Shown here: piece by piece, positions 24,507 to 33,091 of the stretch
How positions within the stretch are numbered: position 1 is the stretch's first letter
How the letters are laid out: each line of letters starts with the position of its first letter
Position numbers and translations under genes: made by a program
The notes under the pieces: generated by a model
What the model saw: the letters and a program-made list of their open reading frames with translations, nothing else
Databases searched by the model: none
Told to the model about the DNA's origin: nothing
Virus record (IMG/VR): IMGVR_UViG_3300009550_000010
Span: 1 to 64,000 of that record
Source: a virus
DNA length: 64,000 bases
Strand: one strand, 5' to 3'

Positions 24507-26801
24507 CTAAATTGCACAGGATTCACAGGTTTCTTCTTCTTCGTTTGTTATTTGGGACAGTATATCGGATAATGGAGGTGCTTCATCAACGTCATCTGAC
24601 TTCATGTCATGAGTATTTTGATAATAAGATGTCTTCCAACCATACTTGTATGTTGTTAGGAAGTCTTGTGCCATTACAGACACAGGCACCTCATTATCAG
24701 GAAAATGTTCTGGATTATAAGACCAGTTACCAGATATACCTTGATCAAAGAACTTCTGCATCACAGATACAATATTAATGTATCCACGATTACTCTTCAT
24801 ATCCCACAGTAAAGTATATTTATTTTTTAAAGAATTGTAACTAGGAACAATTTGCTTGAGAGGACCTTTCTTAGACTTTTTGATGGATAAAAACCCTCTT
24901 GGTGGTTCAATTCCATTAGTTGCATTACATACAACTGAAGAAGATTCTGATGGCATCTGAGAAGAAAGAGTGCTGTGTCTTAGTCCAAACTCCTTGATAT
25001 CATTGCGAAGTGTTTGCCAATCATGAATTAAAGGTTCTGATGTTATCTCATTTACATCTGTCTTGAAGGTATCAATTGGTAGAATTCCCTGAGAATACTT
25101 TGTTCTGTGGAAGTAATCACACTTACCTTTCTCCTTTGCTATCTGATTAGATGATTTGAGGAGATAGTATTGGAAAGATTCTGTAAGTCCATGTACAGCA
25201 TCCCATGCCTCCTGTGAGTCGTAATTATATCCTAACTTGGCAAGGTAATGGGCGAGACCAATGTACCCTATTCCAAGCGATCTACGTGCCTTTGTAGAGA
25301 TCTCTGCAGCAGAGACTGGATACTCTTGATAATCAATAAGTTCTTCCAATCCACGGACTGCTAGATCACATAAGTCTTCTAGTTCCTTGTCCGACTGAAT
25401 CTTACCAACATTGATAGCAGATAGTATACACAATGCTATCTCACCACCCTTATCATCTATGTGATTTAATGGCACTGTAGGTAAGGTAATTTCCTGACAG
25501 AGGTTACTCATGTTCACCTTGTCTAGGAATGAACTGTGACTGTTGCAGTGGTCTATATTCATGATATAGATACGACCTGTCTCTGCTCTCTCCTTGAGTA
25601 GGTTTAGTATGAGTTCTTGAGCAGCAATTGTTTTTCTAGGAATTGTTGTGTCTGCCTCGTACGCTGTATAGAGTCTATCGAACTCTTCGGTTCCAAAGAC
25701 ATCATAAAGATTAGGAACATCGTGAGGAGAGAACAGACTGATATCACTACTGGTAATGAATCTTTCATAAAATAATTTACTAATTTGAATACTATAGTCA
25801 AGTTTACGAACACGATTATCTTCTGTGCCTTTATTGTTCTTTAGAACAAGTATATCTTCTATTTCTTGGTGCCAGATTGGAAAGTGGACAGTTGCTGATC
25901 CACCTCTGATGCCATTTTGTGTGCAGCATCTGACAGTAGCTTCAAACTTTTTAAGGAAAGGGACGACACCTGTGTGTTGAACTTCACCGCCCCTGATTTT
26001 ACTGTTGATGCCACGGATTCTACCTGCATTGATGCCAATACCTGCCCTTTGTGCAACATAACGACCAATGGCCATATCAGAACTAAAAATACTATCCAAG
26101 GTGTCGTCAGCATCAACCAGAACGCAAGACGCAAACTGCCGAATAGGTGTTCTGACACCTCCCATGATTGGGGTTGGTATGTTGAGTTTGTGTTTGGAAA
26201 TGGCATCATAGTATCTCTTTACATAATTTAGTCTAGTTTCTTTATCGTACTCAGCAAATATTGTCATACTTATCAACATGTACATTTGCTGTGGTGTTTC
26301 ATATACTTGACCAGTGCTTCTGTCTTGTACAAGATACTTGTCTGCAACTTGCCTTAGACCTGCATATGTAAATATATAATCTCTGCTGTGATCAATGACT
26401 CCCTGTAGTCTATTGATTTCTTCTTCAGTATACTTATCAAATATACTAGAATCATAAACCCCATCATCAACACATTTGTGTATGTGGTCAGAAAGGTGAG
26501 GAATGTCTTCTATAACACCATATAAACTCTTCCTAATAGAGAACAAAAGGAGTCTAGCAGCGACAAACTGGTAGTTTGGGGCATCCAAATCTATAAGATC
26601 ATTTGCAGACTTAATAAGTATCTCCTGTATCTCTGCAGTAGAAATACCATCATAGAATTGTATACCTGATTGTATCTCTACCTGACTTGCAGAGACCCCT
26701 GCAAGACCATCACATGCTTTATCCATCATCACATGCATCTTTTCAAGATCTAAAGGTTCAATAGTTCCCTTTCTCTTTTTTACGGTGATGCCATTACTCA
26801 T
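24507..26801 (-). CDS. nrdA: Ribonucleotide reductase class Ia, large subunit
   Basis: 764 aa. It begins with an ATP-cone-like segment (ITVKKRKGTIEPLDLEK), has the barrel motifs NGIRGGSATVHFPIWH and MSNLCQEITLPT, and MPSESSSVVCNATNGIEPPR with the central Cys, and ends ETCESCAI with the redox CxxC tail. It reduces ribonucleoside diphosphates. The ATG at 26801 makes an ATGA overlap with the primase; the TTG four codons upstream is rejected. The gene lacks introns or inteins. Confidence 0.97.
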   Translation of the reverse strand: MSNGITVKKRKGTIEPLDLEKMHVMMDKACDGLAGVSASQVEIQSGIQFYDGISTAEIQEILIKSANDLIDLDAPNYQFVAARLLLFSIRKSLYGVIEDIPHLSDHIHKCVDDGVYDSSIFDKYTEEEINRLQGVIDHSRDYIFTYAGLRQVADKYLVQDRSTGQVYETPQQMYMLISMTIFAEYDKETRLNYVKRYYDAISKHKLNIPTPIMGGVRTPIRQFASCVLVDADDTLDSIFSSDMAIGRYVAQRAGIGINAGRIRGINSKIRGGEVQHTGVVPFLKKFEATVRCCTQNGIRGGSATVHFPIWHQEIEDILVLKNNKGTEDNRVRKLDYSIQISKLFYERFITSSDISLFSPHDVPNLYDVFGTEEFDRLYTAYEADTTIPRKTIAAQELILNLLKERAETGRIYIMNIDHCNSHSSFLDKVNMSNLCQEITLPTVPLNHIDDKGGEIALCILSAINVGKIQSDKELEDLCDLAVRGLEELIDYQEYPVSAAEISTKARRSLGIGYIGLAHYLAKLGYNYDSQEAWDAVHGLTESFQYYLLKSSNQIAKEKGKCDYFHRTKYSQGILPIDTFKTDVNEITSEPLIHDWQTLRNDIKEFGLRHSTLSSQMPSESSSVVCNATNGIEPPRGFLSIKKSKKGPLKQIVPSYNSLKNKYTLLWDMKSNRGYINIVSVMQKFFDQGISGNWSYNPEHFPDNEVPVSVMAQDFLTTYKYGWKTSYYQNTHDMKSDDVDEAPPLSDILSQITNEEEETCESCAI

Positions 26802-27772
26802 ATTTTTTTCCAAGATTGTAGTTTTAGTTTTGCTTCTAAACCAGAATACGTATTTGATTCTAGCAGGGTTTTTATATTCTGTCCACCAAGAAACATATCG
26901 TTGATATCTTTCTCAACAATGTTTTGTGGCCATAGAACTACCTTGTCTCCGTTGTCAATGACTCTGGAGACTCGATTGATGTTCTCTCTGTTACGTGGTT
27001 CGTTATCAAAAACCCAAATATAATTGCTCCAACCAAGCGACCTAATATCAACATCGGAGCCACACATAGCAACCGAGTTTTCCACGAGTGTGGAATCGAA
27101 CGGTCCTTCAACGATGTAGATTGGTTCTTCTTCATTAATTGTATCAAGACCATACAGTTTAGGCGATTCTTCTGATAGCATTATAGTGAGATATTTAGGT
27201 TTCTGAGAAGGGTCTAAAGACCTCCCCTGCAACCCAATCAAAGTTTTATTTTTGTCATACATTGGTATGACTATACGAGGGTGATCTACCTTTGTATTTT
27301 CAAATGTTGGTTTGAGAGTATTGCAAAAGTGTTTGAATTTGTCTGCATAATAAAACTTTTCTGGATCTAGTCCTCTCTCCCTCAAGTATACCTTTGACTC
27401 TGAATCTTCAGTTGCTAGTGGTAGATTTATTTTCTTCTTGAATACAGGTTTCTTGAATGTAAAAGTAGGTTCTTCAGTGAATCTACCCTTACCTGTCAGT
27501 CCACTCTTATATCTCTCCATGGTGTACTGACCATGTAGAGTTGGGTCTATCTCCTTTAGGAAAGTAGAGAAACCCTTTGATGCACCACAGTTATGGCACT
27601 TAAAAATAAAATCCCCTTTCTTCTGAAAGAGGTATCCTCGTGCTTTATTCTTATGTTTCTTAGAATCTCCACAGAAAGGACATCTAAAGTTGTATAGATT
27701 ATCCTTAGTTCTTTTGAACTTACCTAAACGAGCAGACACCAACCCAATGTATTTGGAATCGATGTGTAGCAT
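26798..27772 (-). CDS. 61: DNA primase (gp61)
   Basis: 324 aa. An N-terminal zinc ribbon (RCPFCGDSKK ... FKCHNCGASKG) is followed by a TOPRIM domain with YIVEGPFDSTLVE and WVFDNEP. T4 gp61 works with helicase gp41 (35504-36883) to make RNA primers. Near the C-terminus DINDMFLGGQNI matches other primases. Adjacent stop and start with the upstream gene (TGAATG). Confidence 0.92.
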   Translation of the reverse strand: MLHIDSKYIGLVSARLGKFKRTKDNLYNFRCPFCGDSKKHKNKARGYLFQKKGDFIFKCHNCGASKGFSTFLKEIDPTLHGQYTMERYKSGLTGKGRFTEEPTFTFKKPVFKKKINLPLATEDSESKVYLRERGLDPEKFYYADKFKHFCNTLKPTFENTKVDHPRIVIPMYDKNKTLIGLQGRSLDPSQKPKYLTIMLSEESPKLYGLDTINEEEPIYIVEGPFDSTLVENSVAMCGSDVDIRSLGWSNYIWVFDNEPRNRENINRVSRVIDNGDKVVLWPQNIVEKDINDMFLGGQNIKTLLESNTYSGLEAKLKLQSWKKI

Positions 27773-28174
27773 TCATACGTTTATATCTGTACTGACTATA
27801 GCAGACTGTGCTGTATTTGTAAACGCTCCTCTCATGAATCTTTGTCCGATTGGACTAACCATGAAAGATATAATAGCAAGACTACCAAAAATAGACCACA
27901 TTTTCTTTTCCATGAGTCTAAGACGGTCATCAACCAATTTAATATCCCTCTCACACCCCTTCTTAATTTCTGTGCTTTGTCTATTAACTTCTCTATGTAA
28001 TGACTCGATTTTTTCAAATAAAACTGCATCGATCCTGTCCTGTTTGTCTAATTTCTCATTATGAACTGACAAAAGGTTACCCATCTTTACAGAATTATCC
28101 TGTAAAGACTCAACTATTTTCTCTAGTCTCTCCAGCAGTGCTGTGTTGACATTATTATTATTATTGTCCACCAC
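27773..28174 (-). CDS. Coiled-coil tail-anchored membrane protein
   Basis: 133 aa. After an Asn-run start (GTG at 28174, no ATG available) comes a long coiled coil (about residues 10-95: LLERLEKIVESLQDNSVKMG and on) and then one membrane helix (MWSIFGSLAIISFMVSP). A short tail follows. Its layout resembles spanin-like or envelope-tethered phage proteins, but no motif proves that. A late box lies at 28196-28202. Confidence 0.65.
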   Translation of the reverse strand: MVDNNNNNVNTALLERLEKIVESLQDNSVKMGNLLSVHNEKLDKQDRIDAVLFEKIESLHREVNRQSTEIKKGCERDIKLVDDRLRLMEKKMWSIFGSLAIISFMVSPIGQRFMRGAFTNTAQSAIVSTDINV

Positions 28175-28194
28175 TAGGTCTTTATACTACCAAT

Positions 28195-28383
28195 CTATTT
28201 ATTAGGCATCCATGTTTTACGGGATCTAGGACCTAAGTATGCATATTTTTTCTTCTTTTTCTTCCTTACAATAGGGTCATCTCCTAACTCAGTAGCAGGT
28301 TTTATATTACCACTAGAAATATTATTCGTAGGCATGTCCTCACGAATTATATTCATTATTCTATTGAATTTGGACTCGTCCAT
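28195..28383 (-). CDS. Small basic phage protein
   Basis: 62 aa from ATG 28383 (TAATG with the upstream stop). MDESKFNRIMNIIREDMPTN then a run of six Lys (VRKKKKKKYAYLG) and RSRKTWMPNK. Small proteins of this shape are common beside virion genes in cyanophages; nucleic acid or capsid binding is only a guess. Confidence 0.6.
   Translation of the reverse strand: MDESKFNRIMNIIREDMPTNNISSGNIKPATELGDDPIVRKKKKKKYAYLGPRSRKTWMPNK
28196..28202 (-). promoter_or_regulatory. Late-type promoter ATAAATA
   Basis: ATAAATA on the minus strand, about 22 bases before the GTG start at 28174, overlapping the end of the gene upstream. It would give this coiled-coil membrane protein its own late expression. Confidence 0.45.
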
Positions 28384-28754
28384 TAGATTGCATTTAGAAT
28401 AGCATTGCAATTTTTATCAATATCAATAGAATCTAAACCTGATTTTGGATAATCTGGTATTCGATTTAGAAATATTAAAAATGTTTTGAGTATACACCAG
28501 TATTCTTTCTCTATCTTGTAGAAAAGAAGAGGTATAGTGCCTTCACCAAATATATTGAAACATATAATAAGGTGGTTTAGGATGAGATGATGCTTCAACT
28601 CCCCTGAAACCACATACTTCTTCAACAGTCTCTTGATATATTTGAATCTTTTTAGATCTTCCTCAAAGTCTTCCATTGTGGCAGCGTGAGGATTTTCATA
28701 ATACTTAATAGCAAAGAGGAGATGGTTCTCCTCGTTCAATTCATCAAATTTCAT
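28383..28754 (-). CDS. Conserved-type phage protein of unknown function
   Basis: 123 aa, all helical: ENHLLFAIKYYENPHAATME, KRFKYIKRLLKKYVVSGELK, HHLILNHLIICFNIFGEG and IEKEYWCILKTFLIFLNRIP. The RHLILNH-like middle and fixed spacing recall a conserved T4-like virion-block protein, but I cannot name it. ATG 28754 is followed by a coupled small gene. Confidence 0.65.
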   Translation of the reverse strand: MKFDELNEENHLLFAIKYYENPHAATMEDFEEDLKRFKYIKRLLKKYVVSGELKHHLILNHLIICFNIFGEGTIPLLFYKIEKEYWCILKTFLIFLNRIPDYPKSGLDSIDIDKNCNAILNAI

Positions 28755-28761
28755 TTACATA

Positions 28762-29331
28762 TTATGCTGTTACGGTAATTGTGCCAGCAGCAGTACCAAT
28801 AGAAGCAGCGTTTGTGATAGTAGACGCTGTGTTAGTGCCCTTATCCTTCACTGTTCCACCGTTCAATGCCATAGCGTTTGCTCCAATTGATAGTACGTCA
28901 TCAGCATCAGTTGCAGCGTTACCAGCAGCGATTGTGAGTGAGAATACCAATTCGTTTGAACCTGTTCCTGATGCATATGACAATGTATGATTGGCATTTG
29001 TATCGTTGACCACTGTAAGTTGTGGTGTACCTGTTACATCAACTGCTTCGTTGAATCTTGCTCTTACCTGAATAGTTCCACCATCTGACTTGTCAAATGC
29101 TGTGGTGATGAACTCAAGTTCAGTGATGTCAGCAGCACCAAGTGATACTGCTAGTCCACTGATAGCTACTAAGAGTTCAGGATCTGCGTCGGCATTATCG
29201 TTACCTGATAGTGCAGAACCTGCTTCTCTTACCCAACCACTACCGTTTGCAAAGACTTCTTTCTTCTCAGCAGTTGTTAAATTTTTAGGCTTTGATTCAT
29301 CAGCGTCTGATGCTCCCCATAGTGGTGCCAT
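28762..29331 (-). CDS. Virion decoration-like protein with Ig-like domain
   Basis: 189 aa. The N-terminus (MAPLWGASDADESKPKNL, then KEVFANGSGWVREAG) recurs in cyanophage structural proteins as far as I recall. From about residue 60 an Ig/cadherin-like beta domain follows (VRARFNEAVDVTGTPQLTV, ASGTGSNELVFSLTIAAG), like repeats in bacterial surface adhesins. It probably decorates the head or tail and may bind cell-surface sugars. A late ATAAATA lies upstream at 29360-29366. Confidence 0.72.
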   Translation of the reverse strand: MAPLWGASDADESKPKNLTTAEKKEVFANGSGWVREAGSALSGNDNADADPELLVAISGLAVSLGAADITELEFITTAFDKSDGGTIQVRARFNEAVDVTGTPQLTVVNDTNANHTLSYASGTGSNELVFSLTIAAGNAATDADDVLSIGANAMALNGGTVKDKGTNTASTITNAASIGTAAGTITVTA

Positions 29332-29359
29332 TTGTTTTTCTTCCCTTACGTGATAGTTT

Positions 29360-29366
29360 TATTTAT
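29360..29366 (-). promoter_or_regulatory. Late-type promoter ATAAATA
   Basis: ATAAATA on the minus strand, about 30 bases before the ATG at 29331 of the Ig-like protein and overlapping the upstream stop codon. Confidence 0.5.
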
Positions 29367-29548
29367 TCTAGTAGTGCTTTCTCCAAAGCTTCTACTAACT
29401 GGTCATCTACTTTGTTGCCTGATTTGGCAGCAGCTTTCTTTAAAAGTCCGATGAGAAACTCTTTCAGTTTTGTTTCTAGATCCTCTGGGATCTTATCTAC
29501 CGCTTTGTTGATGACATTAATAGCGATAGGTAGTAAAAATTTAGTCAT
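29363..29548 (-). CDS. Small amphipathic helical protein
   Basis: 61 aa. MTKFLLPIAINVINKAVDKI is a weakly amphipathic start, then EDLETKLKEFLIGLLKKAA and QLVEALEKALLE. Two or three helices with no Cys. It could touch membranes or other proteins. It lies in the virion block; function unknown. Confidence 0.55.
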   Translation of the reverse strand: MTKFLLPIAINVINKAVDKIPEDLETKLKEFLIGLLKKAAAKSGNKVDDQLVEALEKALLE

Positions 29549-29578
29549 AATAATACCGTGTGGTGTATTATATATGCG

Positions 29579-31693
29579 TTAGCACTTCCACTTTCTCAAC
29601 GCCAATGCTTTACGTGTAGGTTTACCGTTAGGTTTCTTCATAGGTCCTTTCATTCCACCCATGCGAGCACAAAAAGACTTCCTTCTTTTCGCTGCCTTAC
29701 CACCTGCTTTTACCTTGCCTGTGACAGGTGCCTTGAGGTCTGAGCCAGGATTCTGTGCCTCGTAAGACTTTCTTCCTTTCTCATTCAGTCCACCCTTAGA
29801 GTTCTTTCCAGATTTCTTCTGCCATGCAGCAGATCCTTCTAGCATCTGACCCTCTGGTTTGTAAGAGTTTTGCCAGTGTGATGGGTCACCACCAGAGTTT
29901 CTTATCTTCTGTAGGTGCTGATCCTTTGTTATGTTTGGTTTCATTACAGGACCTGTGAAGATTTTCTTGAGACCTGACTTCAGTTTACTTCCTACCTTTT
30001 TCAAGTCTAATTCAGATATCACCTCACCTTTGGATGCATACTGATCCTCTAGTTCTTTAGGCACGAATTCAGATACCTTTGCTTGATACTCTCTTCTTTT
30101 AAGCAGTCTTCTACCTCTGGCACCTGCATCCATTGCCTTCTTAGGCTTTTTTTCAGTTTCTACTGCCTCACCCATGTTCAACTTCTTCAGGTAATTCATT
30201 CTACCCTTTTCACCAGGTAACTTGAATTTTTTAGGGTTCACTTTCTTAGATCCATCTGCATTGAACTGACTATTAGAACCGCCAGGTACATGTAATGGTG
30301 ATAGTTTAGAACCGTCATTAGTTACAGAGACCTGCTCATTTTTTGGTCTGCAGTCAGGAACTAACTTACCACCCTTCATCTTCATACCAACTTTCTTATG
30401 AGTCTTCCAGCACTCGTCCATGAAGTCAGAGAAACTCTTGTTACTATAAGACTCCTTCTTACTATTACCGTAGTTAGCAGCACCCTTCTTACGACACTGA
30501 ACTAATCTACCAGAGGCATAGGCAGACGGCCAAACATCACTAGCTGCTTTTACTTTTTTGTAACAAGCATCTTTTTTACCACTACCTTTACCCTTCTTAT
30601 CTTTCCTCTTCTTACCTTTTCCCTCTACTACTACCTCTTCCTTTGATAACTTATCACTTGCCTTCATCACCCCATCTTGTCTCTTCTTAGTCTTTTTATA
30701 GTCACCTTTAATAGCACTTGTTGCCATCTGTGTGGATGCTTTCTTTATATAACTTCCATATGTGCTCTTCTTGAGTTCAGTTACTACCTCAGTTTCTTCC
30801 TTCTTAGTTTTGACTTTCAGATCCTCTTTACGCTTGAGATCAGCTTCTCTCTTTGCCATCTCTTTGTACTTGTTAGTAGAAAAACTTTCTTTCATTTTCT
30901 TTTTAGGTTTGTCAGTTGAAACATAAGTTGGTTTTGCAGCACCAGACTTCTGTTGTTGGTTAGGATCTGCGGCTTTCTTCCTTCTTGATGCAGACTCACG
31001 TTCTGCCTTAGACATGCTTGCACGTTTGGAAGATGATACACACTTAGGTGTACCCTCGCCTGGTTCATCACTTGCACAGGTTCCACCAGTCTTTACATTG
31101 ACCCAGCCACCTTTACCGTCTTTGGATTTTGATCCCTTGAACCATTGATGAAGATTACCTTCACCCATATTTAGTTTATATTGACTTATAGCGTTGCCTA
31201 CATTGGTGCTTACTGATGTTTTAGGTGGTGTATTCTTATTAAAAGTTTTCTTGACACCAGCTACAAGTCCATCACTTTTGATATTATCGAAAGTTTTCTT
31301 TGCTGTCTTTACATTATTGATAGTATTTCTTACAGATCTACCACCAATACTAGCATCAACTCCTTGACCTGACTTGTATGTCAGCATCACATTTTCTTTT
31401 TTCACTAGGTATCCATCCTTTTCCACTTTCATTCCTTTAGGTATGGGTTTGCATTTTTGGTCATCATTGCAATAGTATTCACCTTTACCACAAGTTTCTT
31501 CCTTAGTTATTTTTTTCTCAGGTAGACCCTTGTGTTTGGTAGATGCAAATTTCTTCACATCCTTTTTCTTCATGCTGGCAGCAGCTCTTTGAACCTGTGG
31601 CGACGCTTCGCCTTTGAGAGTACCTTTTTGAGACGCTCTAACAATCCCAAAGAACCTTTGCTGTTTTTTGCTGAGTGCTTTTTCATGTAACAT
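29579..31693 (-). CDS. Large Lys-rich modular protein (DUF3008/DUF5872/DUF6321-like modules)
   Basis: 704 aa, very basic. Modules by eye: residues 1-25 SKKQQRFFGIVRASQKG (DUF3008-like); about 70-105 a Cys module CGKGEYYCNDDQKCKPIP; about 180-215 GGWVNVKTGGTCASDEPGEG; about 380-410 DACYKKVKAASDVWPSAYAS plus LVQCRKKGAANYG (DUF5872-like); about 425 FMDECWKTHKKVGMKMKGG; C-terminal KSGKNSKGGLNEKGRKSYEA and FCARMGGMKGPMKKPNGKPT (DUF6321-like). Such modules are known in giant viruses and marine phages with unknown roles. Basic charge suggests packing with DNA inside the head, an inference. ATG 31693 has GAGGAA upstream. Confidence 0.75.
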   Translation of the reverse strand: MLHEKALSKKQQRFFGIVRASQKGTLKGEASPQVQRAAASMKKKDVKKFASTKHKGLPEKKITKEETCGKGEYYCNDDQKCKPIPKGMKVEKDGYLVKKENVMLTYKSGQGVDASIGGRSVRNTINNVKTAKKTFDNIKSDGLVAGVKKTFNKNTPPKTSVSTNVGNAISQYKLNMGEGNLHQWFKGSKSKDGKGGWVNVKTGGTCASDEPGEGTPKCVSSSKRASMSKAERESASRRKKAADPNQQQKSGAAKPTYVSTDKPKKKMKESFSTNKYKEMAKREADLKRKEDLKVKTKKEETEVVTELKKSTYGSYIKKASTQMATSAIKGDYKKTKKRQDGVMKASDKLSKEEVVVEGKGKKRKDKKGKGSGKKDACYKKVKAASDVWPSAYASGRLVQCRKKGAANYGNSKKESYSNKSFSDFMDECWKTHKKVGMKMKGGKLVPDCRPKNEQVSVTNDGSKLSPLHVPGGSNSQFNADGSKKVNPKKFKLPGEKGRMNYLKKLNMGEAVETEKKPKKAMDAGARGRRLLKRREYQAKVSEFVPKELEDQYASKGEVISELDLKKVGSKLKSGLKKIFTGPVMKPNITKDQHLQKIRNSGGDPSHWQNSYKPEGQMLEGSAAWQKKSGKNSKGGLNEKGRKSYEAQNPGSDLKAPVTGKVKAGGKAAKRRKSFCARMGGMKGPMKKPNGKPTRKALALRKWKC

Positions 31694-31695
31694 AT

Positions 31696-32214
31696 TTATG
31701 TTCCTCTAGTATCCATCATGGCATCATTCTTAGTTCTCTCACTTTCTCTTTTATTTGCCACTCTTGTTTTATAATCCAATCCCTTTCTATCACCAGGTTG
31801 AACTCTTCCCTTCTCACCTCTACTCTTCTTACGTTGACCCTCTGGTTTACCAGTCTCTTTACGGATCTTAGTTCTAACAAAGTTAAGTGCTTTATCTTTA
31901 CTACCACCTTTCTTTACAGGACTACCTTTTGGTTTATTCATTGAACCAGTTGCCTTACCAGTCTCTTTACCATAGCGATTCATCTCCATAGTCATCGCTA
32001 AACCTTTCTTATTATCTTGCCTCAAAATTTGCTTCAACTTTTGGAAGTCTCTATTATTACTAGGATCTAAATTTTTATGTTTATCTAAGAAACCTGGAGG
32101 AAAAATTCTTTTCTCATCAATCATCTCACCTTCAGGTTCATATGACTGTGCCATTGCACCATAGTTCACCTTAGTGGTCTTACCATCACTAATTTTTTTA
32201 TCACCAACCTTCAA
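31696..32214 (-). CDS. Lys/Arg-rich protein, possibly the 3' half of a frameshifted gene
   Basis: 172 aa from a TTG at 32214 with no ribosome site. KVNYGAMAQSYEPEGEMIDE opens the recognisable part, and the C-terminal half is extremely basic (GQRKKSRGEKGRVQPGDRKG). The frame stays open upstream without a start codon through 32283, where it meets the 11-A run that ends the gene at 32277-33056. It may therefore be made by a -1 frameshift as a C-terminal extension, or begin at the ATG in KVNYGAM. Modules resemble those in the 704-aa neighbour. Confidence 0.6.
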   Translation of the reverse strand: MKVGDKKISDGKTTKVNYGAMAQSYEPEGEMIDEKRIFPPGFLDKHKNLDPSNNRDFQKLKQILRQDNKKGLAMTMEMNRYGKETGKATGSMNKPKGSPVKKGGSKDKALNFVRTKIRKETGKPEGQRKKSRGEKGRVQPGDRKGLDYKTRVANKRESERTKNDAMMDTRGT

Positions 32215-32276
32215 GGTAGGTAATCCTGTAAGAGGATTACGACCTTTGTTGGGGTTTATGAATACGTCTCGCTCAG

Positions 32277-33056
32277 TTAATTTTTTTTTTTCTCTTCCTT
32301 TAGACCGTCATCTGGATTGATTTCTACCTTATTCTTGACTCCCTTCTCCTGTATATCTAACTTAGGTCTCTTTACTGCTTCCTCTACTTCATCTCCCCAT
32401 ACAAAATCTTCTCTCCAATTAGACTTGGTTGGTTCATATTCATTTGCAAGTTTGATTCTCATTCCACCAGCAGGTTTCAACTTATATTTCAATTGCCCAG
32501 CTGAATTTTTTGCACCAGACATAAAGTCTTTACCTGCCTTGGTACCATAATTGACATCATGTGCAGTAATAGATGCTGATTCAGGCACTGATGCTGGTGT
32601 TCCATCTTCATGCTCTATAACCTTACCGTTCTCGTCTTTAGTATGATGCTCTTTTGCCATCTTCTTCTTAGTCTTAGCAAAAACTCTATCTTTTGCCTCG
32701 CTTGATGCTTTGTTAGGACCATCATATGCCATAGCACCCTTTTGCATACGAGGTGCATCTTCCTTCTCTTCCTTCTTGAACTGAGGATGATTCGGTAACT
32801 TCATTCCTCTTTTCTTTTCTAATTTTTTCTTCTTCTCTGCTGATTCTTTACCTGTATTGTCAGAGTATGTGTTGTCATATGAACCTTCTTTCACAGACTT
32901 ACCCATCGCCTTCTTGATGGCTTTGTCCTTAGATCCCATATACTCATCAGTGCCAGATTCTATCTTACCATCACCATCATAGTCCTTCTTTGCTTTTTTC
33001 TCTTGCAAATAAGGTGCTCTGAGATCTCTATAAATGTCTGACCAAGGATTACTCAT
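32277..33056 (-). CDS. Lys/Glu-rich protein with EF-hand-like loop
   Basis: 259 aa, highly charged. Near residue 22 DYDGDGKIESGTDE is an EF-hand/dockerin-like calcium loop. Later come KGAMAYDGPNKASSEAKDRV, EHHTKDENGKVIEHEDG and YEPTKSNWREDFVWGDEVEE. The tail ends KEEKKKN at an A-run. The segment NEYEPTKSNWREDFVWG recurs in marine phage structural proteins as I recall, but the role is unknown. A late CTAAATA box lies at 33081-33087. Confidence 0.7.
   Translation of the reverse strand: MSNPWSDIYRDLRAPYLQEKKAKKDYDGDGKIESGTDEYMGSKDKAIKKAMGKSVKEGSYDNTYSDNTGKESAEKKKKLEKKRGMKLPNHPQFKKEEKEDAPRMQKGAMAYDGPNKASSEAKDRVFAKTKKKMAKEHHTKDENGKVIEHEDGTPASVPESASITAHDVNYGTKAGKDFMSGAKNSAGQLKYKLKPAGGMRIKLANEYEPTKSNWREDFVWGDEVEEAVKRPKLDIQEKGVKNKVEINPDDGLKEEKKKN
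32281..32291 (-). other. Eleven-A run, candidate -1 frameshift site
   Basis: On the minus strand eleven A residues overlap the last sense codons of the 32277-33056 gene. They contain the A-AAA-AAA slippery heptamer. A -1 slip bypasses the stop and enters the open frame leading to 31696. A homopolymer sequencing error would look the same. Confidence 0.45.
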
Positions 33057-33080
33057 GTCTCTAACTGTCTTTACGTATTC

Positions 33081-33087
33081 TATTTAG
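33081..33087 (-). promoter_or_regulatory. Late-type promoter CTAAATA
   Basis: CTAAATA on the minus strand, about 25 bases before ATG 33056. It would drive the Lys-rich virion-type genes leftward. Confidence 0.5.
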
Positions 33088-33091
33088 TAGA

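Noticed and set aside
27690-28064. 124-aa plus-strand frame
   Set aside because: It is the complement of the coiled-coil and primase genes, with no ribosome site and odd composition.
29858-31086. Alternative minus-strand frames within the 704-aa gene
   Set aside because: Composition follows the shifted Lys-rich codons and there is no coupling to neighbours.
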